64,000 nt of DNA from Angiostrongylus vasorum (taxonomy: Eukaryota > Nematoda > Chromadorea > Rhabditida > Metastrongylidae): assembly GCA_018806985.1 (NCBI GenBank), contig JADANN010000457.1:2294001-2358000 (forward strand), given 5' to 3'. The position numbers and the translations under genes were made by a program. This document shows positions 63,170 through 64,000 of this stretch, in pieces; positions within the stretch are counted from its first letter, which is position 1, and each line of letters starts with the position of its first letter. Below the pieces are notes generated by a model, which saw nothing but the letters and a program-made list of their open reading frames with translations, made no database searches and was not told the DNA's origin.

Positions 63170-63650
63170 ACCATTGTGATCATAAACGTCCGATTTAGTT
63201 CTTTAATTATTAAAGCACGTCAGTATTGATAGCTATATTTATGCTAGCGAAAATGCCAACTCTACTCTGTAGTCGAATGTTCTGATGAGAAGTTCTGCAT
63301 TATAAAGAATGGCATTTGATTTGCTTCACCTTCTCGCCTGGAATATCAGGTGATGCCGTACTTTCATCTTCTTGCATCGATGGAGGATTCTATGTGTTCA
63401 TGCGCGCGTTCTACGCGTTCATCACCATAGACCTTCAGGATTTAGATAACCTAGTGTAACCAAGCCAATTTAGCAGCCTTTTCGCAGTCATCCAACAATA
63501 CGATGCCATACCGGTGCCTTTTTTGAGCCGCAAGAATAAACTCCTCCACTTCGTTATTTTTCTGACAGTTAAAGACGAAAACCTTCAATGATGTTCCCAG
63601 CGTAGACGCAGATCTTATTTGTTGGACGTTACTCCCAATTACCTGCCATT
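63170..63650 (-). mobile_element. RTE LINE-A, third copy, 5' fragment, highly degenerate
   Basis: The plus strand shows CATAAACGTCCGATTTAG, GCGAAAATGCCAACTC, TTTAGCAGCCTTTTCGCAGT and ATCTTATTTGTTGGACGTTA in the same order as 41320-41880 of copy 1. No intact frame remains. Confidence 0.5.
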
Positions 63651-63879
63651 TGTACCTCCGATATTCAGAGCACCCATAGTTCAAATCAATGTGCAGGATG
63701 CAATCTTCATGTAGGCATACATACCAGGAACGAATCTAACATCTGCCCATGAATTATGTGTGAACCCTAACAGCAAAATTAGGAAGTCCGTCGCAAATGA
63801 GTCTTGATGTAATTAAAAGGGCACTCGATGAAGGCAAATTTTTGGTGTGTGTTTTCCGCCGTCAACGAAACATAGCAAA

Positions 63880-64000
63880 CAATTTGTTTTCCGCTGCAGG
63901 GTCAAATCCCCAGAAAGGTTAATCGCTGATTCGAACCCCAAATGAGATTCTGAGTTTTGCTCATATCTTAGCATCATTATGGTTATGCTTCACACATGGC
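63880..64000 (+). repeat. SINE family S1 copy cut by the window end
   Basis: GATTCGAACCCCAAATGAGA (B-box-like GATTCGAACCC), then TCTGAGTTTTGCTCATATCT and TTAGCATCATTATGGTTATG, as in the copy at 61320. It continues beyond the window. Confidence 0.55.

Overview
This window is nuclear DNA of a nematode, most likely a clade V strongylid (hookworm-like). The evidence is one conserved kinase gene split by long introns (up to about 8.1 kb) with GT-AG junctions and mostly T-rich, short 3' splice sites. It is surrounded by relics of RTE-type LINEs, Penelope-like elements (PLEs), mariner-like transposons and tRNA-like SINEs. There is nothing prokaryotic: no operons, rRNA, CRISPR or real tRNA gene. The species is inferred from general features; no search was run.

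The one host gene I can support is a PCTAIRE-type cyclin-dependent kinase on the + strand (orthologue of human CDK16/17/18, C. elegans pct-1). Eleven exons from 14695 to 44284 join in phase into 1518 nt, or 506 codons. They carry the family N-terminus (MKKLKRRLS), the RLSLPAD and RRASLSEIGFG segments, and a complete kinase domain with the glycine loop, the PCTAIRE helix, HRD and DFG. Exon 2 (20740-20894) was found because it is the piece that converts phase 2 from exon 1 into phase 1 for exon 3. A GC-rich block at 24250-24775 looks like an internal promoter with an alternative first exon. The C-terminal tail after the kinase domain was not found.

Layout. 1-14.6 kb: sparse, with mariner/Tc1-like relics, a divergent coding-like repeat present on both strands, a GT microsatellite and one degenerate hammerhead-like motif. 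14.7-44.3 kb: the kinase gene. Its introns hold SINEs, PLE ends, TA microsatellites and a nearly full-length RTE (38757-42175, minus strand) that interrupted a SINE and is bounded by a 12-bp target-site duplication. 44.3-64 kb: mostly transposon debris. This includes a PLE with reverse transcriptase, GIY-YIG domain and hammerhead motif (47.4-48.95 kb), a tangle of direct and inverted RTE-type LINE pieces joined to a second PLE (49.4-54.1 kb), a second RTE copy with an internal deletion (55.0-57.5 kb), a mariner relic between direct repeats (61.1-62.85 kb) and a third, degenerate RTE piece (63.2-63.65 kb).

The most interesting non-genic signal is a set of hammerhead-ribozyme-like cores (CTGANGA, short hairpin, GAAACGTC) at PLE termini. 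One sits in the loop of a near-perfect inverted repeat with 103-bp arms inside intron 2 of the kinase (21384-21650).
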